From Salipiger bermudensis HTCC2601 (lineage in GTDB: Bacteria > Pseudomonadota > Alphaproteobacteria > Rhodobacterales > Rhodobacteraceae), in the NCBI RefSeq assembly GCF_000153725.1, contig NZ_DS022279.1, positions 69,501 through 133,500 on the forward strand: a stretch of 64,000 bases of DNA, given 5' to 3'. Below, piece after piece: positions 26,695 to 35,743 of this stretch. Under the pieces are notes generated by a model. That model was not told where the DNA came from, did no database searches, and was given only the letters and a program-made list of their open reading frames with translations. A program made the translations under genes and the position numbers. The first letter of the stretch is position 1; each line of letters begins with the position of its first letter.

Positions 26695-27672
26695 ATGTTC
26701 GTCACCAAGTCTCTCAAGACCCTCATGCTCACCGGCCTCGCGACCGTCGCGCTGACCGCGTCGGCGATGGCCCAGGACATGACGCTGAAGCTTGGCCATC
26801 CGGCCAACGAGGACAACATCTGGCACAAGGCCTCGATGAAGTTCGCCGAGGAGGTCGAAGCGCTGACCGAGGGCCGCATCGCGGTCGAGGTCTATCCCAA
26901 CGAAACGCTCGGCAAGGAGATGGATGTCATCAACGGCATGCAGCTTGGCACCGCCGACATGACCATCACCGGCGAATCTCTGCAGAACTACGCCCCGATG
27001 GCGGCGCTGCTGGCGATCCCCTACGGCTACGAGACGCTCGAGGACATGGACGCGGTGGCCGGCGGCGAGCTCGGCGAGAAGATCGAGCAGCAGATCATCG
27101 AGAAGGTCGGCATCCGCCCGATCGCTTATTTCGCCCGCGGCCCGCGCAACCTGACCACCAACCGGCCGATCACCTCGCCCGAGGAGCTGGACGGGCTGAA
27201 GATGCGCGTGCCCAACGTCCCTCTGTTCCTCAACGTCTGGAAGGCGCTTGGCGCGAACCCGACGCCGATGGCCTTCTCCGAGGTCTTCACCTCGCTGCAG
27301 AACGGCACCATCGATGCGCAGGAGAACCCGCTGGCGCTGATCAAGTCGGCCAATTTCAACGAGGTGCAGGACTACGTGAACCTGACCCAGCACGTGCGCT
27401 CGTGGATCTACCTGACGCTGTCTGACATGGCTTGGCAGCAGATGTCCGAAGAGGATCAGGCCGCCGTTATGGAAGCCGCCGCGCGGGCACAGGACTGGGA
27501 GCGCGAGCAGTTCCTCGCCGACGAGCAGGAGCTTCAGGCCGAGCTCGAGGAGCTGGGCATGGAGTTCGTCGAGGTCGACAGCGCGGCCTTCGCCGCCGCC
27601 GCCAAGGAAGCGGTGCTGAACTCGGTCTCCGAAGAGATCCGCCCCGACGTGGAGCAGCTCTTCGCCGAGTGA
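26695..27672 (+). CDS. TRAP transporter solute-binding protein (DctP family), probable hexuronate/aldonate uptake
   Basis: This 325-residue periplasmic protein has a signal peptide cleaved after LTASAMA. DctP motifs are LGHPANEDNIWHKASMKFAE in the mature N-terminus, MRVPNVPLF carrying the substrate arginine (about residue 172) and DAQENPLALI (about 211). The ATG at 26695 follows AAGGGAGG. Its closest relatives by pattern bind sugar acids, and the flanking uxuAB and idonate-type dehydrogenase point to glucuronate, galacturonate or a related acid. A 10-bp hairpin follows the gene, before the membrane subunits. Confidence 0.9.
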   Translation: MFVTKSLKTLMLTGLATVALTASAMAQDMTLKLGHPANEDNIWHKASMKFAEEVEALTEGRIAVEVYPNETLGKEMDVINGMQLGTADMTITGESLQNYAPMAALLAIPYGYETLEDMDAVAGGELGEKIEQQIIEKVGIRPIAYFARGPRNLTTNRPITSPEELDGLKMRVPNVPLFLNVWKALGANPTPMAFSEVFTSLQNGTIDAQENPLALIKSANFNEVQDYVNLTQHVRSWIYLTLSDMAWQQMSEEDQAAVMEAAARAQDWEREQFLADEQELQAELEELGMEFVEVDSAAFAAAAKEAVLNSVSEEIRPDVEQLFAE

Positions 27673-27700
27673 TCGGCCATAGATCCGACGCTGATCCTTC

Positions 27701-27731
27701 GGCGGGCCCGCACCCTTTTGCCGGGCCCGCC
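27701..27731 (+). other. Intercistronic hairpin between dctP and dctQ
   Basis: A perfect 10-bp stem (27701-27710 with 27722-27731, 11-base loop) sits in the 121-base gap. Such hairpins commonly protect the binding-protein mRNA or reduce read-through into permease genes. Confidence 0.55.
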
Positions 27732-27793
27732 ACCTCTCCGCCCCGGCGCGCTGCGCCCGGGCCCCGGATGTTCCCCTCTCGTCGAGGACGACC

Positions 27794-28294
27794 ATGGAAA
27801 AGTTCACCGCGGTCCTGACCGTCATCGCCCGCGCCGCGACCGGCGTCGCCTTCATGGTCATCATCGTGGCCGTGGTGGTGCAGTTGCTGGGCCGGTCCGG
27901 CATCATAAGCTCGGTCGTCTGGACCGAGGAGCTGACCCGTTTCGCGCTGCTCTACCTCGCCGCCTTCGGCGTCGGGCTGAGCTACCGTTTGGGCAACCTC
28001 GTCAATGTCGACATCGTCTGCGAGGCGCTGCCCGAGCGTGCCGCCTGGCTGCTGCGGCTTGTCTGCGCCGTCATCACCTGCGCCTTCGGGCTCGTGCTGG
28101 TCAACGCCACCTGGCTCTACGTCTCGGTCGGCGCGCGGCAGACCGCGCCGTCGCTCGGGGTGCGGATGGACTGGGTCCACGCCTCGGTGCTGGTGGCGCT
28201 GATGTCGCTGAGCCTGTTCGCCGCGCTGCGCATCATCGGGATGCTGAGCGGCACGACCGACGGCACCCCCGACCGTCTCGAAGAGGACGCCTGA
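27794..28294 (+). CDS. TRAP transporter small permease (DctQ family)
   Basis: The 166-residue protein has four hydrophobic helices with the DctQ signature WTEELTRFALLYLAAFGVGLSY between the second and third (about residues 43-64), followed by NLVNVDIV. It forms the TRAP membrane complex with the DctM starting two bases downstream and is fed by the DctP at 26695. The C-terminus is short and charged (TPDRLEEDA), as expected for the cytoplasmic side. Confidence 0.9.
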   Translation: MEKFTAVLTVIARAATGVAFMVIIVAVVVQLLGRSGIISSVVWTEELTRFALLYLAAFGVGLSYRLGNLVNVDIVCEALPERAAWLLRLVCAVITCAFGLVLVNATWLYVSVGARQTAPSLGVRMDWVHASVLVALMSLSLFAALRIIGMLSGTTDGTPDRLEEDA

Positions 28295-28295
28295 C

Positions 28296-29573
28296 ATGGA
28301 ACTCGCCATTCTCCTGACCTGCTTCCTCGGCGGGCTGGTCATCGGTCTGCCGGTCGCTGTGACGCTCGGCGTCTCGTCGCTGGCCTACCTGTCGTTCAAG
28401 GGGATGCCGCTCGTTGTGATCCCGCAGAAGATGTATGCCGGCATGGACACCTTCGTGCTGCTCTGCATCCCGGGCTTCATCCTTGCCGGCAACCTGATGA
28501 ACGCCGGCGGCATCACCGGGCGCATCGTCCGGCTGGCGCAGGCCATGGTGGGCTGGATGCGCGGCGGGCTCGGCCTGACCAACGTCGCCGCCTCGATGCT
28601 GTTCGGCGGCATCTCGGGCACCGCCGCCGCCGACGCCGCCTCGATCGGGGGCATGATGATCCCCGGCATGAAAAAGGCCGGCTACCCGGCGGATTTCTCC
28701 GCCGCGATCACCGCCGCCTCCTCGACCGTGGGGCCGATCATCCCGCCCTCGGTGCCGATGATCATCGTCGGCACGCTGTCGGGCATCTCGGTGGGCAAGA
28801 TGTTCATCGCGGGCGCCCTGCCGGGCATCCTGATGGGTGTCGCGATGATGATCACCGCCTGGATCATTGCCCGCCGCCGCAACTTCCCGCGCCAGCCGTG
28901 GCAGGGCTTTGCAGAGCTCGGCCGGGCTTTCCTCGGGGCGTTCTGGGCCGTCGCCATGACCGCCTTCATCGTCGGCGGCCTGCTGATCGGCTTCGCCACC
29001 CCGACCGAGACCGCCGTGGTCGCCTCGATCTACGCCTTCGTGGTCGGTGCCTTCGTCTATCGCGGGCTCAAGCTGCGCGACGTGCCGCGCATCATCGTCA
29101 ACAGCGCCGTCTCCGCCGCGGCAATCCTCGTGCTGGTGGGGCTGGCCAACGTGTTCGGTTGGATCCTCGTCTCCGAGCGCATCCCGCAGATGATCGCCAA
29201 CGCGGTGCTCAGCGTTACCGACAACCGGTTCCTCGTGATCCTGCTGATCAACCTCGTGCTGCTCTGCGTCGGCATGTTCATGGAGACCATCGCGGCGCTG
29301 ATCATCCTATTCGGGCCGCTGCTGGCGCTGGCCACCGGGGTCGGGGTCGACCCGCTGCATTTCGCGGTCTTCGCGGTGCTCAACCTGATGATCGGCCTGA
29401 CCACGCCGCCGGTCGGGGTCTGCCTGTTCATCTGCGCCGATATCGGTCGGGTGTCGCTGTGGCAGGTGACCCGCGCCATCGGGCCGTTCCTCGTGACCAA
29501 CATGATCGTGCTGATGCTGGTGTCTTACATCCCGTTCTTCAGCACGTGGCTTCCCTCGCTTCTCAGCAACTAG
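28296..29573 (+). CDS. TRAP transporter large permease (DctM family)
   Basis: This 425-residue polytopic protein has the DctM marks LCIPGFILAGNLMNAGG (about residue 65), LFGGISGTAAADAASIGGMM (about 107), FATPTETAVVASIYAFV (about 232) and LTTPPVGVCLFICADIGRV (about 368). It is the ion-coupled transport subunit of the probable hexuronate TRAP system. It lies one base after dctQ and ten bases ahead of the dehydrogenase gene, so all four genes should form one transcript with dctP. Confidence 0.93.
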   Translation: MELAILLTCFLGGLVIGLPVAVTLGVSSLAYLSFKGMPLVVIPQKMYAGMDTFVLLCIPGFILAGNLMNAGGITGRIVRLAQAMVGWMRGGLGLTNVAASMLFGGISGTAAADAASIGGMMIPGMKKAGYPADFSAAITAASSTVGPIIPPSVPMIIVGTLSGISVGKMFIAGALPGILMGVAMMITAWIIARRRNFPRQPWQGFAELGRAFLGAFWAVAMTAFIVGGLLIGFATPTETAVVASIYAFVVGAFVYRGLKLRDVPRIIVNSAVSAAAILVLVGLANVFGWILVSERIPQMIANAVLSVTDNRFLVILLINLVLLCVGMFMETIAALIILFGPLLALATGVGVDPLHFAVFAVLNLMIGLTTPPVGVCLFICADIGRVSLWQVTRAIGPFLVTNMIVLMLVSYIPFFSTWLPSLLSN

Positions 29574-29583
29574 GACTGTTCCC

Positions 29584-30633
29584 ATGACGATCCGCATCGC
29601 CCGCCTGCATGGCCGCAAGGACCTGCGCGTCGAAACCCTCGAGGACCCGGAGGCCGGCCCCGGCGAGGTCGTCGTGGCGATCGGGGCGGGCGGCATCTGC
29701 GGCTCCGACATCCATTACTACACCGATGGCGGCATCGGCACGATCCGGGTGCGCGAGCCGATCATCATCGGCCACGAGGCCGCCGGCACGGTGGTCGAGC
29801 TGGGCGCGGGTGTCGAGGGGCTTTCGGTGGGTGACCGGGTGGCGGTGAACCCGTCGCATCCCTGCGGCGCCTGCCGGTTCTGCCGTGAGGGCGCGCACCA
29901 GCATTGCATGAACATGCGCTTCAAGGGCTCGGCGATGTTCCTGCCGCACGAGCAGGGGTTCTTCCGCGACCGGGTCGCCATCGGGGCCGCGCAATGCCAC
30001 CCGATCGCCGAGGGCGTGCCGATGGCCGAGGCGGCGCTGGCCGAGCCGCTGGCGGTCTGCCGTCGCGCCGTGACCCGGGCGATCGAGATCTCGGGGCCGC
30101 TCGAGGGCAAGCGCGTGCTGGTGACGGGAGCGGGCCCGATCGGGGCGCTCTGCGTGGCGCTGGCGAAGCATTTCGGCGCTGCCGAGATCGTCGTGACCGA
30201 TCTGCAGGACGCCACGCTCGAGGTGGCGCAGGCAGTCGGTGCGACCCGCACCATCAACGTGGCCAGAGACGGGGCGGCGCTCTCGGAGTACGAGATCGAC
30301 AAGGGGCAGTTCGACCTGTGCTTCGAGTGCTCGGCCGCGGAACCGGCGATCCGCTCGGCCATCGCCTGCACCCGACCGCTCGGGACCATCGTGCAGGTGG
30401 GCGTGATGGGAGACACGCCGGTGCCGTTCAACATGCTGGTGGCCAAGGAACTGAACCTCGTGGGCACCCACCGCTTCGATGCCGAGTTCGGGCAGGCGGT
30501 GGAGCTGATCAACAGCCGCGCGCTGACCCTCGCGCCCATCGTCACTCACAGCCTGCCGGTCGACGAGGTGCAGGCGGCCATGGACCTTGCCCTCGACCGG
30601 GGCAAGGCGGTGAAGGTGCAGGTGGTTTTCTGA
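29584..30633 (+). CDS. Zinc-dependent L-idonate 5-dehydrogenase-like alcohol dehydrogenase
   Basis: The 349-residue medium-chain dehydrogenase has the catalytic zinc ligands in GGICGSDIHYY (about residue 38) and GHEAAG (about 63). The structural-zinc cysteines are in HPCGACRFCREGAHQHC (about 97-113) and the NAD Rossmann motif is GAGPIGALCVALAK (about 182). The SDIHYYTDGGIG segment is typical of L-idonate 5-dehydrogenases, which oxidise L-idonate to 5-ketogluconate. It ends the TRAP operon, so it probably acts on the imported sugar acid. Sorbitol- or xylitol-type dehydrogenase activity cannot be excluded. Confidence 0.82.
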   Translation: MTIRIARLHGRKDLRVETLEDPEAGPGEVVVAIGAGGICGSDIHYYTDGGIGTIRVREPIIIGHEAAGTVVELGAGVEGLSVGDRVAVNPSHPCGACRFCREGAHQHCMNMRFKGSAMFLPHEQGFFRDRVAIGAAQCHPIAEGVPMAEAALAEPLAVCRRAVTRAIEISGPLEGKRVLVTGAGPIGALCVALAKHFGAAEIVVTDLQDATLEVAQAVGATRTINVARDGAALSEYEIDKGQFDLCFECSAAEPAIRSAIACTRPLGTIVQVGVMGDTPVPFNMLVAKELNLVGTHRFDAEFGQAVELINSRALTLAPIVTHSLPVDEVQAAMDLALDRGKAVKVQVVF

Positions 30634-30935
30634 GATCGCGCCATGGGCGCCCGGACAAGGGCGGTCCACAGCTTGGGGTCGCCGCAGGTGGCAGGCGCGG
30701 TCTTCGTGTCACTCGTTCGCGTGTGCCCTGAGCGGCGGGCGTACACGCGAGACGCGCGTTCCGATCTCGTCGGCGCCTGATATCTGCTTGTAACTCCGGG
30801 CACTTCGGGCCATTCAGGGCTCTGGTCCGCGGTGCAGCTAGCGCATGCGGGACCACATCTCCCAGCCACCGAGACGGTCCGTGCAAGCGATCGAGCTAGG
30901 CAGCGATCAACACAAAACGGACTTCGGAGACGGGA
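30634..30935. other. Intergenic region ahead of the TonB-dependent receptor
   Basis: This 302-base gap has no gene that I can support. I looked for a Fur box and a cobalamin riboswitch, both common before TonB receptors, and see neither. The receptor's ribosome site (GGAGACGGGA) lies at its right edge. Confidence 0.5.
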
Positions 30936-32972
30936 ATGCCCCCTCACGTTCTTCTCACCCGCCGCGCGCTCGCGGGCGGGACCGCGCTGACGTTGCTGTC
31001 GGCGCAACTGGCCCATGCCCAGGACGAGGTCTACGACCTCGGCACCATCACCATCACCGCCGGCGGCTTCGAGCAGCTGGTCGAGAACGCCCCCGGCAGC
31101 GTCACCGTGATCGACCGCCAGGATCTCGAGGGTCGTCAGATCCGCAACCTCGAAGATGCGCTTGTCGGCGTGCAGGGCGTGGTCACCACCGGCGTTGCAA
31201 AGGAGAAGGACATCTCGATCCGCGGCCTGCCGGGCGAATACACCCTGATCCTCGTGGACGGTGTACGCCAAGGCACGCGCGAGAGCCGCCCCAACGGCAG
31301 CGCCGGCTACGAGCAGAGCTTCATTCCGCCGGTCTCGGCCATCGAGCGCATCGAGGTCGTGCGCGGCCCGATGTCCTCGCTCTACGGGTCCGACGCGATG
31401 GGCGGCGTGGTGAACATCATCACCCGACCGGTGGCCGACGAATGGACCGGCGAGGTCTCGACCGCGGTCACGATCCCGCAGGACGATGATGACGGCGCCT
31501 CGAAGGAGCTGTCCTTCTACCTGAGCGGTCCGGTGGTCTCGGACAAGCTCGGCCTGCAGGTCTGGGGTCGCGGTTACGGCGCCGACGAGAGCGGCATCGT
31601 CGACGGTGCCGATGGCGCCCGCGACCGCTACCTCAACGGCCGGCTGAGCTGGGCCATCGCCCCCGGCCACACGCTGTTTCTCGAGGGCGGAAAGACCGAG
31701 CTCGACCGCACCCGCACCGATGGCGAGTCGGTTGAGGAAGGCAGCGGCGACTCGCGCCAGCGCAACACCCGCGACCACCTCAATCTGCGCTATTCGGGCG
31801 ACTGGAGCGGCACCCAGGCCGATCTCGCGCTGAGCCGCGAATGGGGCGAACGCAACACCTGGTCCGAGGATGACGACGGCTCGATGAGCAAGTCCGACCG
31901 CACCCCCGAGATCCGCAACACCACCTTCGACGCCAAGTTCACCACGCCGCTTCAGGCCGCGGGCGAGCATACGCTGGTCTATGGCGGCCAGTGGACCGAG
32001 AACGCGCTGACCGACCAGAACCCGGGCCGCGCCGATCCCGGCGACGAGACCTTCTCGGTCGAGCAATGGGCGGTGTTCGCCGAGGACGAGTGGTGGATCA
32101 CGCCGAGCTTCGCCCTGACCGGCGGGCTGCGCTATACCGAGCACGAAAGCTATGGCGGCGAATGGACGCCGCGCCTCTATGCGGTCTGGAACGCCACCGA
32201 CGCGCTGACCATCAAGGGGGGTGTCTCGACCGGGTTCAAGGCCCCCGGCGTGCGCCAGACCGTCGATGGCTATTACTATACCACCCAGCGCGGCGCCGGG
32301 GTGATCGTCTCGAACCCGGACCTGCAGCCGGAAAAGAGCACCAGCTACGAGCTGGGCGCGATCTACACCGCCGCCACCTGGGATGTCGGTGCGACCCTGT
32401 TCCGCACCGAGTTCGAGGACAAGATCGCCAGCTTCAACAGCGGCGAGACGGTCGAGGTCGACGGAACCACCTACAACCGCTGGGAATACACCAATATCGG
32501 CGAGGCACGGATCCAGGGGCTCGAGCTGAGCGGAAGCTGGGCACCGCGGGACGACCTGTCGCTGCGGGCGACCTACACCTGGACCGACTCCGAGCAGCTC
32601 TCGGGCGAGTACGAGGGGCTGCCGCTGATGCGCACCCCGGAGCACACCGCCTCGCTGCGCGCCGACTGGCAGACCCCGGTGAGCGGCCTCGATCTCTGGG
32701 GCGCGGCGAACTACCACGGGCGCGAGATCAACGCGGGCGCCCGCATCGGCAGCAACGGCACGCCCTACGAATATGACGACGACGGTGACGCCATCGCCTA
32801 CGAATACGACCCCTATACCACGGTCGATATCGGCGGCAGCTACGTGTTCAACGACGCGATCAGCCTGGACGCGGCGATCTACAACGTCACCGATGTGCGC
32901 CTGACCTCGTCGGACAACAACGCCGTCTCCGAAGGGCGCCGGTTCTGGATCGGCGCAACCGCGCGCTTCTGA
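30936..32972 (+). CDS. TonB-dependent outer-membrane receptor (catecholate/CirA-FepA-like)
   Basis: The 678-residue protein has a signal peptide cleaved after LAHA. A plug domain follows (SVTVIDRQDLEGRQIRNLED, then ISIRGLPGEYTLILVDGVRQ, ERIEVVRGPMSSLYGSDAMG and GVVNIITR, about residues 55-165), then a beta-barrel ending in an aromatic residue (IGATARF), the outer-membrane assembly signal. The sequence YDLGTITIT just after cleavage is a plausible TonB box region. The family imports iron-siderophore complexes or similar ligands using TonB energy. The pattern is closest to the CirA/FepA group; the ligand is not determinable. It is monocistronic, with a terminator hairpin at its end. Confidence 0.9.
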   Translation: MPPHVLLTRRALAGGTALTLLSAQLAHAQDEVYDLGTITITAGGFEQLVENAPGSVTVIDRQDLEGRQIRNLEDALVGVQGVVTTGVAKEKDISIRGLPGEYTLILVDGVRQGTRESRPNGSAGYEQSFIPPVSAIERIEVVRGPMSSLYGSDAMGGVVNIITRPVADEWTGEVSTAVTIPQDDDDGASKELSFYLSGPVVSDKLGLQVWGRGYGADESGIVDGADGARDRYLNGRLSWAIAPGHTLFLEGGKTELDRTRTDGESVEEGSGDSRQRNTRDHLNLRYSGDWSGTQADLALSREWGERNTWSEDDDGSMSKSDRTPEIRNTTFDAKFTTPLQAAGEHTLVYGGQWTENALTDQNPGRADPGDETFSVEQWAVFAEDEWWITPSFALTGGLRYTEHESYGGEWTPRLYAVWNATDALTIKGGVSTGFKAPGVRQTVDGYYYTTQRGAGVIVSNPDLQPEKSTSYELGAIYTAATWDVGATLFRTEFEDKIASFNSGETVEVDGTTYNRWEYTNIGEARIQGLELSGSWAPRDDLSLRATYTWTDSEQLSGEYEGLPLMRTPEHTASLRADWQTPVSGLDLWGAANYHGREINAGARIGSNGTPYEYDDDGDAIAYEYDPYTTVDIGGSYVFNDAISLDAAIYNVTDVRLTSSDNNAVSEGRRFWIGATARF

Positions 32973-32979
32973 TGCCATC

Positions 32980-33006
32980 GCCCTGTCCGCGCCACGCGGG
33001 CAGGGC
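32980..33006 (+). terminator. Rho-independent terminator after the TonB receptor
   Basis: An 11-bp stem with one T-G pair (32980-32990 with 32996-33006) is followed by CTTTCAT. It begins eight bases after the stop. Beyond it, 33007-33270 shows no gene. Confidence 0.75.
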
Positions 33007-33270
33007 CTTTCATCGTGTGCATCGCGGCAGCTCCCGCCATCGGCAGCGTGCCGCGCGTTTGGGCAGATGCGCCCGCCGGAGACGCGGGAAAGCGCCGATC
33101 GGAGCGGCACGCGGACCCTTGCGAGGGCGATGCGTGGTCAACGCCCTGCCCGGCGCTATTTATGTTTCTCGTTCATAAGCTTATTCGGCAACGCGGGGGC
33201 GACAGCCCGTGCCCGCTGCCGTAGCCTGCCGCAATCGTTCGCGCAGGTCACATCGCAGGAGTACCGGATC

Positions 33271-34434
33271 ATGTTTGCCGCCGTCATGGGGATCATCGGC
33301 GCCTATGTCGCCTTGCGCGTCGTGGGTCCGCTGAGCCTGCCGGTCTGGAGCCGCATCCTGCTCGGGATCGCGGTGCTCCTGCTGGCCGAGAACCACCTGC
33401 TGACCAAGCTTGCCTACGGCAACATGTTCTCGCTCGAACTGCCGCGCGCCGTGGTCATCGCGGTCAATCTCGGCTTCGGCGCGGTGCTGCTGACCGCCGC
33501 CTTCCACGTGGTGCTCGATCTCTTCGTGCTGCTGCGCTCGGCGCTGTTGTGGCAGTGGCGCCCGCTGCCCGCTTCCTGGAGTGGCGGCGCGGTGGTGCTG
33601 GCGCTGGCGCTGGCGGCGCTCGGGGTGGCGAACGCGGTGCGGCAACCGGCGCAGAAAGAGCTGGCCTTCGAGATCGATGACCTGCCGGCGCCGTTCCACG
33701 GCTACTCCGTCGTTCACCTGACCGACCTGCATCTCAGCCGGCTGTTCCACCGGCCTTTCGCCGAGGAACTGGTGGACCGGGTCAACGCGCTGGAGGCGGA
33801 CGTGATCCTGATCAGCGGCGACCTGATCGACGGCTATCTCGACGTGCGGCGCGCGGACGTGGCGCCGCTCGAAGGGCTGACGGCGCGGGACGGCGTCTTC
33901 GTGAGCCCGGGCAACCACGAGTACTACTTCGGCTTCGAGAGCTGGTGGGAGACCTACCAGAGCCTCGGCATGCGGCCGCTTGCCAATGCTCACACCACCA
34001 TCGAGCGCGACGGCGAGGCCCTCGTGGTGGCGGGCGTCACCGACCTGCGCGCTGCCGCCTTCGGCCTGCCGGCACCGGATATCGACCGGGCCCTCGACGG
34101 CGCGCCCGACGAGGCGCCGGTGCTGCTGCTCAACCACCAGCCGCGACAGGCCCGGGCGATGGCCGCGCGCGGCGTCGACGTGCATCTTGCCGGGCACACC
34201 CATGGCGGGATGGTGATCGGGCTCGCCGCGCTGGTGGCGCGCTTCAACGAGGGCTTCGTCTCGGGGCACTACGAGGTCGGCGACATGCAGCTCTATGTCA
34301 GCAACGGCACAGCGCTGTGGCCGGGCTTTGCGCTGCGTCTCGGCGTACCGTCCGAGCTGACGCGGATCACCTTGCAGCCGCGCGGCGGCGCGGGGCCGGA
34401 GAGCGCGTCGACGGCGGCCGAGGTTGGAAGCTGA
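33271..34434 (+). CDS. Membrane-anchored metallophosphoesterase (YkuE/YaeI-like)
   Basis: The 387-residue protein starts with about four hydrophobic helices (residues 1-125) and continues with a calcineurin-type phosphoesterase domain. Metal-ligand motifs are LTDLHLS (about 151), ISGDLIDG (about 184), SPGNHEYYFG (about 213), LNHQP (about 287) and LAGHTHGGM (about 307). This is the layout of YkuE/YaeI-like proteins that cleave phosphodiester or pyrophosphate bonds in lipids at the membrane surface. The ATG at 33271 follows CAGGAG; the frame is open further upstream without an RBS. It stands alone, with no link to neighbours. Confidence 0.87.
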   Translation: MFAAVMGIIGAYVALRVVGPLSLPVWSRILLGIAVLLLAENHLLTKLAYGNMFSLELPRAVVIAVNLGFGAVLLTAAFHVVLDLFVLLRSALLWQWRPLPASWSGGAVVLALALAALGVANAVRQPAQKELAFEIDDLPAPFHGYSVVHLTDLHLSRLFHRPFAEELVDRVNALEADVILISGDLIDGYLDVRRADVAPLEGLTARDGVFVSPGNHEYYFGFESWWETYQSLGMRPLANAHTTIERDGEALVVAGVTDLRAAAFGLPAPDIDRALDGAPDEAPVLLLNHQPRQARAMAARGVDVHLAGHTHGGMVIGLAALVARFNEGFVSGHYEVGDMQLYVSNGTALWPGFALRLGVPSELTRITLQPRGGAGPESASTAAEVGS

Positions 34435-34582
34435 GCAGGCGCACGCCCTGCCAACCCGTTACAGCCGCTGCACACGACGGAGCGACTTACCGATCTCCGC
34501 GCGGATGCCGGGGGCGGTCGGGCGGTCGGCGGCACAGTGCCCTTGTAAGCCGGTCTGCACGGAGGCCGTTTTCGACGTCCTG

Positions 34583-35728
34583 TCAGGCGGCGGCGCGGGA
34601 CAGGACCAGCCGCGCCGCCGCCATCGCACGTGGCACCAGCGTGTCGAGCTCGAGGAACTCGCGCTCGGAATGCACGCCGCCGCCCACCGGGCCACAGGCG
34701 CAGAGCGTCGGGATCCCCATGCTGCTGGTCAGGCCGGCGTCTGAGCAGGAGGGGGTGAACTCGGCCTTCAGGGCAAGGCCGACCTGCACCGCGGCGGCGA
34801 CGTAGTCGGCGGTAAGCGCGGCGTTGCCCGTCATCGGGAGAAACTTGCCAAGACACTCCATCCGGCCATCGACATCGGGGGTGAACGGGGTCTCGGCGAT
34901 GCGCCGGATCTCGACCTCCGCCGCCTCGCCACTCTCGACGGTTGCGAAGCGGACGTCGATGCGGGCTTCGGCCTCGGGGGCCACCATGTTGACCGCCTGA
35001 CCGCCCGAGACGATGCCGACACTGACCGAGACGCCGGTCTCGGGATTGGTGAGCGCGGTCCAGGCGAGGATCTTCTGCGCCAGCTCCACGATGGCGCTGC
35101 GTCCGTCTGCCGGATTCAGCCCGGCATGGGCGGCGCGCCCGCTGATCGTCACGCGGTAGAACGCACCGCCACGGCGTCCGTCGACCACGTTTCCGCTGAC
35201 CCGGCCCGGCTCGGAATTGAGCACGAAGGCGGAACGCGCGGCGACCTCGCGGATCACCGGCGCAGAGCCGTTGGATCCGATCTCCTCATCGACGGTGAAA
35301 AGCGCCTGGAGCGGCACCGCCAACCCCGAGCGTGCAAGCTCGCGTAGCACGAAGGCGTTCATCACCAGCCCCGCTTTCATGTCGGCGACCCCCGGCCCGT
35401 GGGCGCGGTCGGCCTCGATCCGGAACGGCCGGGCTGTTGCCTCTCCGCGGGCAAAGACCGTGTCCATGTGTCCCATGAGCAGGCCCGGCGCGGCGGGGCT
35501 TTGCGGCAGGTACTCGGCCAGCAGCGCGTCCGCATGGCCGGGGACGGGCATCCGGCTGAGCCGGATCCCGGGCTCTCCATCGAGGAAGGAGGCGATCCGG
35601 TCGCGGACGGCATCGACGCCGGCAGGGTCGCGCGACGGGCTGTCGATGTTCACCAGATCGGACAGCAGGGCGATCATCTCGTCCCTTGCGGAGGCGAGGC
35701 TTTCCGGGAAGCCGGGCGTTTCGGTCAT
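34583..35728 (-). CDS. M20-family metallopeptidase (carboxypeptidase G2/ArgE-like)
   Basis: The 381-residue zinc amidohydrolase has the M20 blocks GHMDTVF (about residues 85-91), GPGVADMKAGLVM (about 111-123), TVDEEIGSNGS (about 143-153, with the catalytic EE) and a dimerisation domain from about 180. ACGPVGGGVHSEREF near the C-terminus supplies the last zinc ligand. The GPGVADMK form is typical of carboxypeptidase G2-like proteins that release glutamate or other C-terminal residues from N-acyl amino acids. It is the last gene of the long minus-strand operon, 15 bases after the IclR gene. The substrate is unknown. Confidence 0.9.
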   Translation of the reverse strand: MTETPGFPESLASARDEMIALLSDLVNIDSPSRDPAGVDAVRDRIASFLDGEPGIRLSRMPVPGHADALLAEYLPQSPAAPGLLMGHMDTVFARGEATARPFRIEADRAHGPGVADMKAGLVMNAFVLRELARSGLAVPLQALFTVDEEIGSNGSAPVIREVAARSAFVLNSEPGRVSGNVVDGRRGGAFYRVTISGRAAHAGLNPADGRSAIVELAQKILAWTALTNPETGVSVSVGIVSGGQAVNMVAPEAEARIDVRFATVESGEAAEVEIRRIAETPFTPDVDGRMECLGKFLPMTGNAALTADYVAAAVQVGLALKAEFTPSCSDAGLTSSMGIPTLCACGPVGGGVHSEREFLELDTLVPRAMAAARLVLSRAAA

Positions 35729-35743
35729 GCTTGGGTCTTTCTG

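Noticed and set aside
30634-30935. Cobalamin riboswitch or Fur box ahead of the TonB receptor
   Set aside because: I searched for the B12-box pattern and for AT-rich Fur-type repeats and found neither, so no regulatory element is claimed.
30546-33110. Long minus-strand frame (854 codons) opposite the TonB receptor
   Set aside because: The plus-strand receptor has a signal peptide, plug motifs and C-terminal barrel signal; the antisense frame has none and is an artefact of codon bias.
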